A stretch of 64,000 nt of DNA from Microbacterium oxydans (GCF_000956525.1 NZ_JYIW01000021.1:62001-126000); one strand, 5' to 3'. Shown: positions 52,153 to 61,141, counted from the stretch's first letter. Notes: a model not told the origin generated them from the letters alone. Numbers and translations are program-made.

Positions 52153-53124
52153 TCAGTAGGTGAAGCTGCGATCGATGGCGTCGAGCATGCGGTCGGCGCC
52201 GGGGAGCCAGTCCCGTTCGAGTCGGCTGGCCGGGTAGGGAGTGTCGTACCCGGTCACCCGGATTCCGGGGGCGGCCATCGAGTAGAACAGCGTGTCCTGC
52301 ACGCGGGCGATGATCTCGGCACCGAGCCCGGCGGTCTGCGAGGCTTCGTGGGCGACGACGAGCCGACCTGTGCGCTCGACCGAGGCGAGGATCGTCGCAT
52401 CATCGATCGGAGACAGGCTGCGCAGGTCGATGACCTCGATCGAGCGGCCGTCGAGCGCGGCCTCCGCAGCGACAGTGAGGGCGGTCGGCACGAGGGCGCC
52501 GTAGGTGACGAGCGTCAGATCGCGTCCTGCACGGACCACCCTCGCTGCGCCGAGCGGCAGGGGTGTCGCATCCTGATCGATGTCGCCCTTGAGCCAGTAG
52601 TTGTGCTTGGGTTCGAGGAACACCACCGGGTCGTCGCTCTGGACAGCGAGCCGGATGAGGTCGAACGCCTCCTGCGCTGACGAAGGGCACACCACACGCA
52701 GCCCTGCCGTGTGGGCGAAGTAGGCCTCCGGCGATTCCGAGTGGTGTTCGATCGCGCCGATACCGCCGCCGAAGGGGATGCGGATGACGACCGGGAGAGA
52801 CACCATGCCCTCCGAGCGGTGTCGGTACTTGGCGAGCTGGGTGATGATCTGGTTCATCGCGGGGAACACGAATCCGTCGAATTGGATCTCGCAGACGGGG
52901 CGGTAGCCGGCCATCGCGAGACCGATCGCGCTGCCGACGATGCCGGCCTCGCCCAGAGGGGAGTCGACGACCCGCAATTCGCCGAACTCCTGCTGCAACC
53001 CGTCAGTGACCCGGAAGACGCCACCGAGGCGTCCGACATCCTCACCGATGAGGATCACCTTCTCGTGCTCAGCGAGCAGTGAGCGGAGTCCGTCATTCAG
53101 TGCTCGGGCGATCGCTGTGCTCAT
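52153..53124 (-). CDS. Branched-chain 2-oxoacid dehydrogenase E1 beta
   Basis: A 323-residue beta subunit of the thiamine-dependent E1 decarboxylase. Family blocks are IGEDVGRLGGVFRVTDGLQQ, DSPLGEAGIVGSAIGLAM, EIQFDGFVFPAMNQII and the C-terminal VAHEASQTAGLGAEI. It pairs with E1 alpha, whose stop overlaps its ATG by four bases (53121-53124). The FGGGIGAIEHHSESPEAYF stretch is the usual active-site/cation loop. Confidence 0.93.
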   Translation of the reverse strand: MSTAIARALNDGLRSLLAEHEKVILIGEDVGRLGGVFRVTDGLQQEFGELRVVDSPLGEAGIVGSAIGLAMAGYRPVCEIQFDGFVFPAMNQIITQLAKYRHRSEGMVSLPVVIRIPFGGGIGAIEHHSESPEAYFAHTAGLRVVCPSSAQEAFDLIRLAVQSDDPVVFLEPKHNYWLKGDIDQDATPLPLGAARVVRAGRDLTLVTYGALVPTALTVAAEAALDGRSIEVIDLRSLSPIDDATILASVERTGRLVVAHEASQTAGLGAEIIARVQDTLFYSMAAPGIRVTGYDTPYPASRLERDWLPGADRMLDAIDRSFTY

Positions 53125-54233
53125 GATGCTGTCGCCTCTCCGGTGGCGACGAACGCGAGGTGAGCGGCGAGTTGCAGCTCGAGCTCGGCCGGCATGGTGG
53201 CGAGCGTGTGCAGAAATGGAGTGGCCGGGTCGGGTTCGGGGAGCGCGCGGCATCCGGACCGGATGCGTTCGGCGAGGAGCTGCTCCTCCGCGGCGACCTC
53301 GGCGAAGAAATCCGGGGCGACCCCGCTGCTCTCCAGATGGGTGCGCAGCCGGGCGATGGGATCCAGGGCGCTCCAGTGCTCGGTCAGCCCCGCATCGCGG
53401 TAGCGGCCGTCGTCGTCGGAGGTGGTGTGCGGGTTGCGCCGGTACGTGATCGCCTCGATCAGCGTGGGACCACCTCCGGCCCTGGCCCGGTCGAGCGCAT
53501 CGACGGTCGCCGCATGGCTGGCGACGACGTCGTTGCCATCGACCCGCACACCGCGGAAGCCGAATCCCTGGGCGCGCTGGGCGACCGAGACACGACTCTG
53601 CACGGAGTAGGGGGCGGAGATCGCCCACTGGTTGTTCTGGCAGAAGAACACGACCGGCAGGTTCTGCGCTGCCGCCCACACGAACGCCTCATTGGTCTCG
53701 CCCTCGCTGAGCGCCCCGTCGCCGAGGAAGACGAGCACGGCTCGATCGCGATCCGGATCCCCGGTTCCGACATCGCCGTCACGGACGATGCCCATCGCGT
53801 AGCCGACGGCGTGCAGCGTCTGGGCGCCGATGACCAACGTGTAGAGGTTGAAGTTGTTCTCGCGAGGGTTCCAGCCGCCCAGGGTGGTGCCCCTGAACAG
53901 GCCGAGCAACTGCACGGGATCGACACCGCGGCACCACGCGACGGCGTGTTCGCGATACGTGGGGAAGGCGATGTCGCGCGGACGGAGCGCACGCCCGGCG
54001 CCCACCTGCGCGCCTTCCTGACCGAGCATCGACGGCCACAGCCCGAGCTCGCCCTGGCGCTGGAGAGCAATCGCCTCGGTGTCGACTCGGCGGCTGAGCA
54101 CCATGTCGCGGTACATCACGAAGAGATCGCCGCCGACGGTCGTCTCCCGGTGGAGCACGCCGTCGGGGCCGAGGCAGGTGAGGATCTCGTCGTCGAGGGC
54201 GGCCTCGGCCGTCTCGGGGTGCAGCATCGTCAC
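53121..54233 (-). CDS. Branched-chain 2-oxoacid dehydrogenase E1 alpha
   Basis: A 370-residue alpha subunit binding thiamine pyrophosphate: GDG at 171-173 through NN at 200-201 (GDGALSEGETNEAF to FFCQNNQWAIS). The segment VSVAQRAQGFGFRGVRVDGN and the phosphorylation-loop region TYRRNPHTTSDD follow. GTG at 54233 is preferred because AAGGAG lies 8 bases upstream; an ATG two codons inside is an alternative. As first gene of the leftward operon it diverges from the Lrp-type regulator. The five-gene operon should feed acyl-CoA units from valine, leucine or isoleucine into central metabolism. Confidence 0.92.
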   Translation of the reverse strand: MTMLHPETAEAALDDEILTCLGPDGVLHRETTVGGDLFVMYRDMVLSRRVDTEAIALQRQGELGLWPSMLGQEGAQVGAGRALRPRDIAFPTYREHAVAWCRGVDPVQLLGLFRGTTLGGWNPRENNFNLYTLVIGAQTLHAVGYAMGIVRDGDVGTGDPDRDRAVLVFLGDGALSEGETNEAFVWAAAQNLPVVFFCQNNQWAISAPYSVQSRVSVAQRAQGFGFRGVRVDGNDVVASHAATVDALDRARAGGGPTLIEAITYRRNPHTTSDDDGRYRDAGLTEHWSALDPIARLRTHLESSGVAPDFFAEVAAEEQLLAERIRSGCRALPEPDPATPFLHTLATMPAELELQLAAHLAFVATGEATAS

Positions 54234-54387
54234 GTGGTGATCTCCTTCTCTGCCGTCAACACAGATCCTCAGGTGATCATGTTGTCAAGTTACAATGTCT
54301 TGAGCGCGGCGATAGGCGCAATTGATTCCTGAATAACTAAGCGGTCTGTATAGCTACGGCCCGCCGACCACAACGGAGGTGGCGGCA
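54234..54387. promoter_or_regulatory. Divergent control region between E1 alpha and Lrp-type regulator
   Basis: This 154-base gap is clearly AT-richer than the genes. A 14-bp imperfect palindrome TTGTCAAGTTACAA (54282-54295) and nearby TTGACA-like and TGTATAGCT-like words look like promoter and operator parts. A local Lrp-family regulator often binds such a divergent region; the exact elements are not settled. Confidence 0.4.
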
Positions 54388-54891
54388 ATGATCAACATCG
54401 ATCGACTCGACTCGGAGATCATCGGACGGATGGTCAGTCACGCCCGACCAGGAATCGCCGAGCTGGCTGGTGCCCTCGGGGTCGCGCGCAACACCGTGCA
54501 GTCGCGCCTGCGCCGCTTGGAGGAATCGGGTGTGCTCATGGGCCTGCATCCGATCGTCGACCTGGAATCGGCCGGCGTCGCGGTTCAGGCCTTCGTCGCC
54601 CTCGAACTCGACCAGCGGAAGCTGCCCCGGGTCGTCGAAGAACTCGCCGCGATCGCGCACGTGCTCGAGATCAACACCCAGGCGGGACGCGAGGACCTGC
54701 TTGTGCGCGTCGCTGCACGGACGCACCGCGACCTGCAGGGTGCCGTCACCCGGATGATCGAGATAGACGGGGTGCGCAGCACTGTGACGACGATGATCGT
54801 GTCCACGCCGCTGCGGCTCAGGACTCAGCCGCTCCTGGCCCATCTGACTGCCCAGGCGGGGTTCGGTCGCTCCACACCCGCCCCCGACTAG
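54388..54891 (+). CDS. Lrp/AsnC family regulator
   Basis: A 167-residue Lrp-type regulator: an N-terminal HTH (~4-50, IAELAGALGVARNTVQSRLR) and a C-terminal RAM domain (~60-140). It is divergent from the 2-oxoacid dehydrogenase operon, the classical bkdR arrangement in which a branched-chain amino acid is sensed. GGAGG is 8 bases before the ATG at 54388; the GTG nine bases earlier sits inside that site. Confidence 0.88.
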   Translation: MINIDRLDSEIIGRMVSHARPGIAELAGALGVARNTVQSRLRRLEESGVLMGLHPIVDLESAGVAVQAFVALELDQRKLPRVVEELAAIAHVLEINTQAGREDLLVRVAARTHRDLQGAVTRMIEIDGVRSTVTTMIVSTPLRLRTQPLLAHLTAQAGFGRSTPAPD

Positions 54892-55218
54892 GGCCGGAGG
54901 CTTCGTCGCATGACCTGCGTGAACGCGAACGACGACCTGTGCCTGCGACACGGTGCACTCAGCAGATAACCGTGTCACAGGCGCAAGCCGCCGTTGTTCT
55001 CGTCGCATTTCCGACGATGCGTTCTCACACGTCCGTCTTCATTGCCAGTTCTTCGGCCGGCTTCCCGGAGTCTGTCGAACCGTGCGATGCGAGCCTAATA
55101 ATCGACTGGCCGGCGACTCAACATGTTCCGGTACAACTGTGCGAAGCACGTAGCTGGGCGTCGTGAACGCAACTCCGAACTGTGCAGACTGGTCAGCAGA
55201 AGCTGGCAAGATGATCGT
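54892..55218. other. Gene-free stretch with a hairpin
   Basis: These 327 bases hold no convincing gene. The first part contains a strong inverted repeat (54938-54985); the remainder shows only a weak possible ribosome site for the lipoprotein gene. Confidence 0.6.
54938..54985. repeat. 17-bp inverted repeat
   Basis: TGTGCCTGCGACACGGT (54938-54954) pairs with ACCGTGTCACAGGCGCA (54969-54985) with one mismatch and one G-T wobble around a 14-base loop. It lies 47 bases after the Lrp-type gene stop and could end or stabilise that transcript, or be a protein-binding site. No T tract follows. Confidence 0.6.
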
Positions 55219-55740
55219 GTGTTTTCGAGACCTCGACGTGCAGCGATGGTGAGCGTGATGCTCGTGACGGCCGGGTTGATGGTGAGCGCCTGCGCGCCGA
55301 CCCCGTCACCGCAGGTGACGCCAGATCCGACTGCGGCTGCGACTCCGTCCGCCTCCGCCGATTCGAGCACGCCGGAGCCCACGGCGCAGCCCGGCCCGGT
55401 CGAGAGCTTCCTCGCCTGGATCGACGCATCGCGTGCTCCTGACGTCGAGAAGGCGTGCGCGGGGCTGACGCCGGAACTGGCCGACCGGATGATCGCTGAG
55501 ATGAACAGCAGCGGCCCGGTGCACGTCACGGACTGCGCCGGGATGATCACCGCCACCGCCGAGCTCTATCGCGCGCTCGGACAGAGCGCCGAGGTCGACG
55601 TGACGGTGCAGGAGCAGACGGACAGCGCCGCCACGCTGTTCGCGACCTACGTCGACTCAGGAGACTGCGGCACCGTCGTGATGGAGCGATCGGCGAGCGG
55701 CTGGATCATCAACGAGCTCTCCGAGGAATGCGCGGCCTGA
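55219..55740 (+). CDS. Predicted lipoprotein of unknown function
   Basis: A 173-residue protein with a signal peptide and lipobox VSAC, then a Pro/Thr/Ser/Ala-rich spacer (~25-60) and a compact C-terminal domain of about 110 residues with four cysteines (EKACAGL, VTDCAGM, SGDCGTV, SEECAA), likely disulfide-bonded outside the membrane. The GTG at 55219 is chosen because it gives the minimal signal peptide; the longer frame to 55123 lacks features. I do not recognise the family. Confidence 0.65.
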   Translation: MFSRPRRAAMVSVMLVTAGLMVSACAPTPSPQVTPDPTAAATPSASADSSTPEPTAQPGPVESFLAWIDASRAPDVEKACAGLTPELADRMIAEMNSSGPVHVTDCAGMITATAELYRALGQSAEVDVTVQEQTDSAATLFATYVDSGDCGTVVMERSASGWIINELSEECAA

Positions 55741-55754
55741 TCCACCGGCGAGCG

Positions 55755-55967
55755 TCAGAACCAGTGCAACCAGTCCCCGAGGAAGAAGACTCCGACCGCG
55801 ACGACGAGCGCTCCGACGCCGATCGACGACCAGAGCATCCCTCGCTTGGTGGTGTCCGAAGGTGAGAGCTCGCGGAACGACGGAGTCATCTCGTTGCCGT
55901 TGATGCCCGGCATCTGCGCGAAGTCCTGACGATACGGTTCGAACGCGTCCGACTCATCCCGATCCAT
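55755..55967 (-). CDS. Small membrane protein
   Basis: A 70-residue protein with an acidic cytosolic N-terminus (MDRDESDAFEPYRQDF) and one C-terminal membrane helix (~45-66). GAGAGGTC precedes the ATG at 55967. It lies 13 bases downstream of the isochorismatase-like gene on the same strand, and converges on the lipoprotein gene. Function unknown. Confidence 0.6.
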   Translation of the reverse strand: MDRDESDAFEPYRQDFAQMPGINGNEMTPSFRELSPSDTTKRGMLWSSIGVGALVVAVGVFFLGDWLHWF

Positions 55968-55980
55968 GGCGACCTCTCCG

Positions 55981-56574
55981 TCAGCGCAGGTCGCCGACGT
56001 TTGCAACCACCGTGGCATACAGGTCGGCGATACCGGCCAGCGCCGCGCGATGCAGTTGATCGGCTGGCACGTCGCCGGCGACCGACGGCAGGCTGCGGGT
56101 GGCGGTCGCCGCCGCGACGACGGTGACGCGGTTGCCGCGGAGGAAGGCGCCCTCAGCCGTGTAGTTCACGCACATGTGGGTCATGAACCCGGCGATCACG
56201 AGGTCGTCGTTGCCCGCCGCATCCACCAGCTCGCCGAGTTCCGTGCCGACGAACGAGTTCGGGGCCTGCTTGACGACGACCGCCTCGCCGTCGATCGGTG
56301 CGACGCGCTCGTGGATCGCACCGATGTCCTCCCGGATGTCGTACGCCGACCCGATCCCGCCGTCGTGCTGCACGTGGATCACCGTCGCACCCGCGTCCCT
56401 CGCCTTTCCGAGCAGGTCGGCGGCGGCGTCGAGCGCGGCATCCCACCCCTCCAGCTCCATCTCGCCACGCGTGTACGTGTTCTGGAAGTCGACGAGCACG
56501 ACGGTGGATGCCGCGAGGGCGGCCGGGCTGTCGACGATGCCGCTGAGCGAGCGGAGGGTGGCTGACGTGGTCAT
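55981..56574 (-). CDS. Isochorismatase-like cysteine hydrolase
   Basis: A 197-residue cytosolic hydrolase of the isochorismatase/nicotinamidase superfamily with the catalytic triad Asp29 (LVDFQN), Lys102 (VVKQAPNSF) and Cys135 (FMTHMCVNYT). Members cut amide, imide or C-O bonds in small molecules, such as nicotinamide or biuret. AAAGGACC lies upstream of the ATG at 56574. No siderophore genes are present, so a nicotinamidase-like or other amidase role is more likely than isochorismate hydrolysis. Confidence 0.85.
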   Translation of the reverse strand: MTTSATLRSLSGIVDSPAALAASTVVLVDFQNTYTRGEMELEGWDAALDAAADLLGKARDAGATVIHVQHDGGIGSAYDIREDIGAIHERVAPIDGEAVVVKQAPNSFVGTELGELVDAAGNDDLVIAGFMTHMCVNYTAEGAFLRGNRVTVVAAATATRSLPSVAGDVPADQLHRAALAGIADLYATVVANVGDLR

Positions 56575-56650
56575 GGTGGTCCTTTCGCGACCGCCACGGG
56601 AAGCGCGGCCGTCATGAGTAGTCTGGCCCACCCTGAGCATCCGTCGGCTG

Positions 56651-57928
56651 CTATCGCCCCTCCGGCAGTGACAGCGCCCGCTGGCGCGCATGCATCGCGA
56701 AGCGGTCGGCGGCGGCGTTTCGTCGCCGCTCGAGCGAGGCGGGTCCTTCGACGAGATCGAACAGCCCCATGCTGAGCAGGTGATCAGCGCGGGGCGCCGT
56801 GCTGTGCCGGTACGTCCATTCGTACATGTCGAACAGGGGCCACCACGTGTAGCCGACGACATCGGTGCCCTCGGCGCGCAGCTCCTCGACCGCCCGGACC
56901 GAGTCGTCCATCCACGTGATGCGGGTCTCCACGTCATCCGTCACGCAGGTCTCCGCGAGCATCACCGGCGCTCCGTAGCGCTCTGCGTACGACCGCAGCA
57001 TATCCTTCAGCCCGTCGACCCCGTCGTCTCTGGTCGGGCGCGGGTCGGCGAATCCTCCGCCGTGGTGCACGCCCGCCTCGAACAGCTCGGTGGAGTGCCG
57101 CGGGTAGTAGTTCACACCCATCACATCGGGCTGCACTGCGTGGTCGCGGAACCACTCGAGGCGTTCGTCGGAGACCCCGTGCGTCCGCAGCAGCGCCGCG
57201 AGCGGATGCCGATCGTCGACCCGGCCGGTGACGAGGTCCTCGACCAGGAATCCCTGATGTGCGTATCGGCCCGCCGTCTCGCGGTGCTCGGGGGCATCGA
57301 TGTCGCCGGCGTACCGCATCGACGCATCGACGTGGACGAATGTCGCGCGCTCGCCGAGGGCATCCGCCACCGCCTGCTGGGTCAGCACGAACCCGCGGGC
57401 GATCGCCGTCGCGATCTCGACCAGCCCCCCTGCCCCCCGACGGTACGGCGGCCAGTACGCGTACTCCCCGCTGAACATCGAGTGGATCATCGGTTCGTTC
57501 ACCGGGGTGTAGTCGGTGGCGACATCTCGGTAGCGCTCAGCGGCGCGCGCGGCGTACTCCGCGACGAACTGCGGGTAGTCGGGATGCGCGAACTGGTCGT
57601 CGATCCACAGCGGAGTGCCGTAGTGCAGCACGTCGACGATGGGGCGGATGCCGAGCTCGCCGAAGCGGTCCATCACTCGGTCGGTCCACGACCACTCCCA
57701 TCGACCGCGCTCGGGGGAGACGATGTGCCATGGGATGCCCCACCGCATGAACTCGGCGCCGACCGACGCGGCGAGCCCGAGGTCGTCGCTCCACTGCGCG
57801 TAGTGCTCGGTGAGGTCGTACTCGTCGATGGGGCGTTCGCCCGCTCGTTCCTGCGGGACGAAGGTGTTCTCGATGCCGAGGCCGAAGTGGAGCAGGCCGT
57901 CGCGGTACCAGGTCATGGGGAGGCTCAC
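56651..57928 (-). CDS. Clan GH-A glycosidase (GH1-like)
   Basis: A 425-residue (beta/alpha)8 glycosidase. The acid/base is Glu145 in the loop TPVNEP and the nucleophile candidate is Glu326 in VMLAETCV; the pair lies 181 residues apart, as in retaining clan GH-A enzymes. The core resembles family 1 beta-glycosidases but the nucleophile block differs from the usual TENG, so the family assignment is tentative. No signal peptide, so it should split sugars after import. The GTG start at 57928 overlaps the stop of the permease gene; a Met follows four residues later. It closes the leftward ABC transporter operon. Confidence 0.8.
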   Translation of the reverse strand: MSLPMTWYRDGLLHFGLGIENTFVPQERAGERPIDEYDLTEHYAQWSDDLGLAASVGAEFMRWGIPWHIVSPERGRWEWSWTDRVMDRFGELGIRPIVDVLHYGTPLWIDDQFAHPDYPQFVAEYAARAAERYRDVATDYTPVNEPMIHSMFSGEYAYWPPYRRGAGGLVEIATAIARGFVLTQQAVADALGERATFVHVDASMRYAGDIDAPEHRETAGRYAHQGFLVEDLVTGRVDDRHPLAALLRTHGVSDERLEWFRDHAVQPDVMGVNYYPRHSTELFEAGVHHGGGFADPRPTRDDGVDGLKDMLRSYAERYGAPVMLAETCVTDDVETRITWMDDSVRAVEELRAEGTDVVGYTWWPLFDMYEWTYRHSTAPRADHLLSMGLFDLVEGPASLERRRNAAADRFAMHARQRALSLPEGR

Positions 57929-58794
57929 TTCAGTCCGGTCGAGGCGATGCTCTCGACGAAGCGTCGCTGGATGAGGAGGAACACGATGGCGAGGGGGAGC
58001 ACCGCGATCAGCGAACCGGCCATCATGACGCCCTGCGGGATGATGCCGCCGGGGCCGGTCAGCAGTGTGAGCCCCGAGGTGACGGTGCCCATCTCGGCAT
58101 CCGTGGTGAACACCAGCGGCCAGAGCAGGTCGTTCCAGTTGTTGACGAAGACGTAGATGCCGAGCGTCAGCAGCGCAGGCACGGCGTTCGGCAGCACGAC
58201 GCTCCGGAAGATGCGGAACTCGCTCGCTCCGTCGATGCGCGCCGCATTGTCGAGGTCGCGCGGCAGGGAGAGGAAGAACTGCCGCAGGAAGAAGATGCCG
58301 AACGCGTCCGCGGCACGCGGCGCGATGAGTCCCGCGTAGGAGTTCACCCAGCCGAGGTCGGAGACCAGCTGGTAGATGGGGATCAACGTCGCCTGGAACG
58401 GGATCATCAGGCTGGCGATGATCGCGATGAGCAGGACCCGGCTGCCCCGGAAGTCCAGGCGGGCGAGTGCGTAGGCGGCGAGCGAATCGAACACCAGCGC
58501 GAACACCGTGACGCCCCCGGCGAACACGAAGCTGTTCAGGATGAGCCGTGCGAACGGGAGCTCAGTGAAGATCCGCGTGAAGTTGTCGAGCGTCCATGCG
58601 CCGGGGAAGAGCGTCGGCGGGTAGGCGTTCACCTCGGAGACGGGCTTGAAGGCCGTGAACACGATGATGAGGATCGGGAGCATCACGGCGAGGGTCGCCA
58701 CCGCGGCGACGATCAGCAGGGCGACGGATGCGATCCGCCGACGCGTCGCATGCGGGGAGCGCCGGAGCGCGGCTGACGAGGCGATGGCGGTCAT
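57925..58794 (-). CDS. Carbohydrate ABC permease, MalG-like
   Basis: A 289-residue inner permease with about six helices (the first at ~22-45). The EAA loop is NAARIDGASEFRIFRSVVLP and IPFQATLIPIYQL is typical of MalG-type proteins. The ATG overlaps the stop of the MalF-like gene (58791-58794). It would import an oligosaccharide together with the binding protein; no ATPase gene is in the cluster, so a shared MsiK-like ATPase elsewhere probably supplies energy, as is common in Actinobacteria. Confidence 0.92.
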   Translation of the reverse strand: MTAIASSAALRRSPHATRRRIASVALLIVAAVATLAVMLPILIIVFTAFKPVSEVNAYPPTLFPGAWTLDNFTRIFTELPFARLILNSFVFAGGVTVFALVFDSLAAYALARLDFRGSRVLLIAIIASLMIPFQATLIPIYQLVSDLGWVNSYAGLIAPRAADAFGIFFLRQFFLSLPRDLDNAARIDGASEFRIFRSVVLPNAVPALLTLGIYVFVNNWNDLLWPLVFTTDAEMGTVTSGLTLLTGPGGIIPQGVMMAGSLIAVLPLAIVFLLIQRRFVESIASTGLK

Positions 58795-59747
58795 GAGGCA
58801 TCCTGCTCTCGCCGGGAGAAGAAGAGGAACTGGACCAGGCTGAGCACCAGCGTGATGAGCAGCAGCACGTACGACAGCGCGGACGCGAAGCCGAGTTCGA
58901 GCTTGCGGAAGCCCGATTCGTAGATCTCCATGACGATGGTCTGCGTGCTGCCGTAGGGGCCGCCCCCGGTCATCACGTAGATCTGGTCGAATGCCTGCAG
59001 CGCGGCGATCAGCGCGACGATGAGGACGAAGCCGAGTGAGTTGCTGAGCATCGGCAGCGTGATGCTGCGGAACCGCTGCCAGGCGCTGGCGCCGTCGACG
59101 CGGGCCGCTTCGTACAGGCTGCCTGGGATGTCCTGGAGTCCGGCGAGGAAGATCACCATGTAGAACCCGAAGCTCTTCCAGACGGCGACGAGCACGACGG
59201 TGGGCATGGCGAGCACCGGGTCCTGCAGCACGTTGCCCAACTGGATGCCGAAGCCTCGCAGCCAGTAGTTGAGGAGCCCGATCTGCGGATCGAGGAGGTA
59301 CGACCACGCGAAGGCGGCGACTGCGAGAGAGACGATGAACGGGAGGAACAACATGGTGCGGAAGGCGCCGCGCCCCGGCAGGAGTCGGTTGTTCAGGAGC
59401 AGTGCGAACGCGAGTGCGAGCACCACCACCAGCGGGGTGAAGAGCAGTGCGTACACGGCGGTGTTGCCCATCGCGGTGAGCACGCCGGAGTCCGTGAAGA
59501 CGTCGATGTAGTTCTGCAGTCCGACCCATTCCTCGTCGCCGAATCCGCTCGCGTCGGTGAACGACAGTCGCAGCGCGGAGACCATCGGCCACGCGACGAA
59601 GACCGTGAGGATGACGATGGCGGGGAGGAGGAACGCGATCACCGTCAGGCGATACCTGTTGCTGCGACGGAGTGGCGTTCTCCCGCCGAGTTGGGCTGGG
59701 GGACGGTAGTGGCGCCGGGTGGGCGGCGCTGCGGTGTGCGTCGACAT
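58791..59747 (-). CDS. Carbohydrate ABC permease, MalF-like
   Basis: A 318-residue permease: basic, Pro-rich N-terminus, first helix at ~35-56, and the EAA loop EAARVDGASAWQRFRSITLP. It pairs with the MalG-like protein. GAAGAG lies upstream of the ATG at 59747. A 13-bp hairpin separates it from the binding-protein gene, which is transcribed first. Confidence 0.92.
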   Translation of the reverse strand: MSTHTAAPPTRRHYRPPAQLGGRTPLRRSNRYRLTVIAFLLPAIVILTVFVAWPMVSALRLSFTDASGFGDEEWVGLQNYIDVFTDSGVLTAMGNTAVYALLFTPLVVVLALAFALLLNNRLLPGRGAFRTMLFLPFIVSLAVAAFAWSYLLDPQIGLLNYWLRGFGIQLGNVLQDPVLAMPTVVLVAVWKSFGFYMVIFLAGLQDIPGSLYEAARVDGASAWQRFRSITLPMLSNSLGFVLIVALIAALQAFDQIYVMTGGGPYGSTQTIVMEIYESGFRKLELGFASALSYVLLLITLVLSLVQFLFFSRREQDAS

Positions 59748-59771
59748 CGGCGCTCTCTTCTCGATGAAGGA

Positions 59772-59804
59772 CGTGAGAGGGGCGACGTGGGCGCCCCTCT
59801 CACG
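59772..59804. other. mRNA hairpin between binding-protein and permease genes
   Basis: CGTGAGAGGGGCG (59772-59784) pairs perfectly with CGCCCCTCTCACG (59792-59804) around a 7-base loop, just after the binding-protein stop in the transcript. No T run follows, so it probably stabilises the binding-protein message or lowers downstream expression, as in malE-malF, rather than terminating fully. Confidence 0.75.
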
Positions 59805-59811
59805 AGTTCGG

Positions 59812-61077
59812 TCACTTGATGGCTTGCTGGATCTCGCTCTGCGCGGCAGCGAGCAGTTCGTCGATGTCGCCTCCGGCAACGGCCTTCTGGGTGAGGGTGT
59901 CGATGGCTGCGAGCACGTCGACGCTGTTGACGACTCCCGGCAGGAGTGCCCGGCCGGTCGGTGCGATCTCGGTCAGCGACGCGACGACCGGGTTCGACTC
60001 GACCGAAGCCGGCGGGATGTCCGAGCGCAACGGCGGCCACCCAGACGCGAGTGACCATTCGGTGGCGATGTCCTCCTGGAAGAAGTAGGAGAAGAATGCC
60101 TCGGCGCCGGCGACCTGGGCGTCATCGGCCTGCTCGGTGATACCCATGGACACCCCGATGGCGGATGCCGCCTGCTGCTCGGGTCCGGCAGGAATCGCTG
60201 CGATGCCGTAGTCGATGTCGTTGTCGGCCGCGATGAACGACATCCAGGGCCCGCCGACGTGCATCGCGGCCTTGCCGGAGCTGAACAGCTCGTCAGCGCC
60301 GATGCCGTCCAACCCCGTCGGGGAGATCTTGTCGTTCGTGATGGCGTCGACCCAGTAGGCGATCGAGTCGGCGTTCTCGCTCGAGTCGATGACGGCATCC
60401 GTCGCCCCGTCGACGATCGAGCCGCCGCCGCTCAGGAGCAGGCTCGGCCACAGGCCGTTGGCCACCGTCGCGTGGTCGGGGAGTGCGAGGCCGTACTGCT
60501 CGGGTGTGCCGTCGCCGTCCTCGTCGACGGTGAGCGTCTTCGCTGCGTCGACCCACTCGTCCCACGTGGTGGGGAACCGGTCGATGCCTGCGGCCGTGAA
60601 CAGCGCCTTGTTGTAGAACACCGACAGCGGCACGAATCCGGTCGGTACGCCGTACGGGGTCCCGTCGACGGTGACCATGTCGACGGACTGGTCGACGAGT
60701 TCGGACGTGTTGCTGTCCTTCGACGCGTAGAAGTCGCTCAGGTCGACGAAGGCGCCGCGGTCGGCGTACACCGGCATCCGCTCGGCGGGCATCGCGACGA
60801 TGTCGGGGCCCTCATCGGAGGAGAGCGCCGGCAGCAGGGTGTCGTCGATGACTGCCCAGGTCTTGGTCTCGGTCTTGATCACGTAATCGTCCTGCGACTT
60901 GTTGAAGTCGTCGACGATCTGGTCGAGGACGTCGCCGTCGGCTTCGGTGTATCCATGCCAGAACGTGAGGGTGGTGGGTCCATCCTCTGCGGCGTCGTCC
61001 GCCGGTGCCGCGCATCCGGCGAGAGCGAGGGCTGTCGCACTCACCGCCGCGACGGCCATGATCTGTCGTCTCATCAT
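59812..61077 (-). CDS. Carbohydrate ABC binding lipoprotein (family 1)
   Basis: A 421-residue extracellular sugar-binding protein. The signal peptide ends in ALAGC (Cys22), then Ala/Asp-rich linker and TLTFWHGYTEADGDVLDQIVDDFNKS, the usual start of the family. LSVFYNKALFTAAGI, GWPPLRSD and other blocks match sugar-binding proteins. AGAAGGG lies upstream of the ATG at 61077. Two ACAACGTT operator halves sit 65-90 bases before it, so LacI-type repression is likely. Confidence 0.92.
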   Translation of the reverse strand: MMRRQIMAVAAVSATALALAGCAAPADDAAEDGPTTLTFWHGYTEADGDVLDQIVDDFNKSQDDYVIKTETKTWAVIDDTLLPALSSDEGPDIVAMPAERMPVYADRGAFVDLSDFYASKDSNTSELVDQSVDMVTVDGTPYGVPTGFVPLSVFYNKALFTAAGIDRFPTTWDEWVDAAKTLTVDEDGDGTPEQYGLALPDHATVANGLWPSLLLSGGGSIVDGATDAVIDSSENADSIAYWVDAITNDKISPTGLDGIGADELFSSGKAAMHVGGPWMSFIAADNDIDYGIAAIPAGPEQQAASAIGVSMGITEQADDAQVAGAEAFFSYFFQEDIATEWSLASGWPPLRSDIPPASVESNPVVASLTEIAPTGRALLPGVVNSVDVLAAIDTLTQKAVAGGDIDELLAAAQSEIQQAIK

Positions 61078-61141
61078 CGTTGATGCCCTTCTGTGACTGC
61101 ATTGTCGGTTCGGCTCGGGATGCCGGGTCAGGTGCTCGGGT

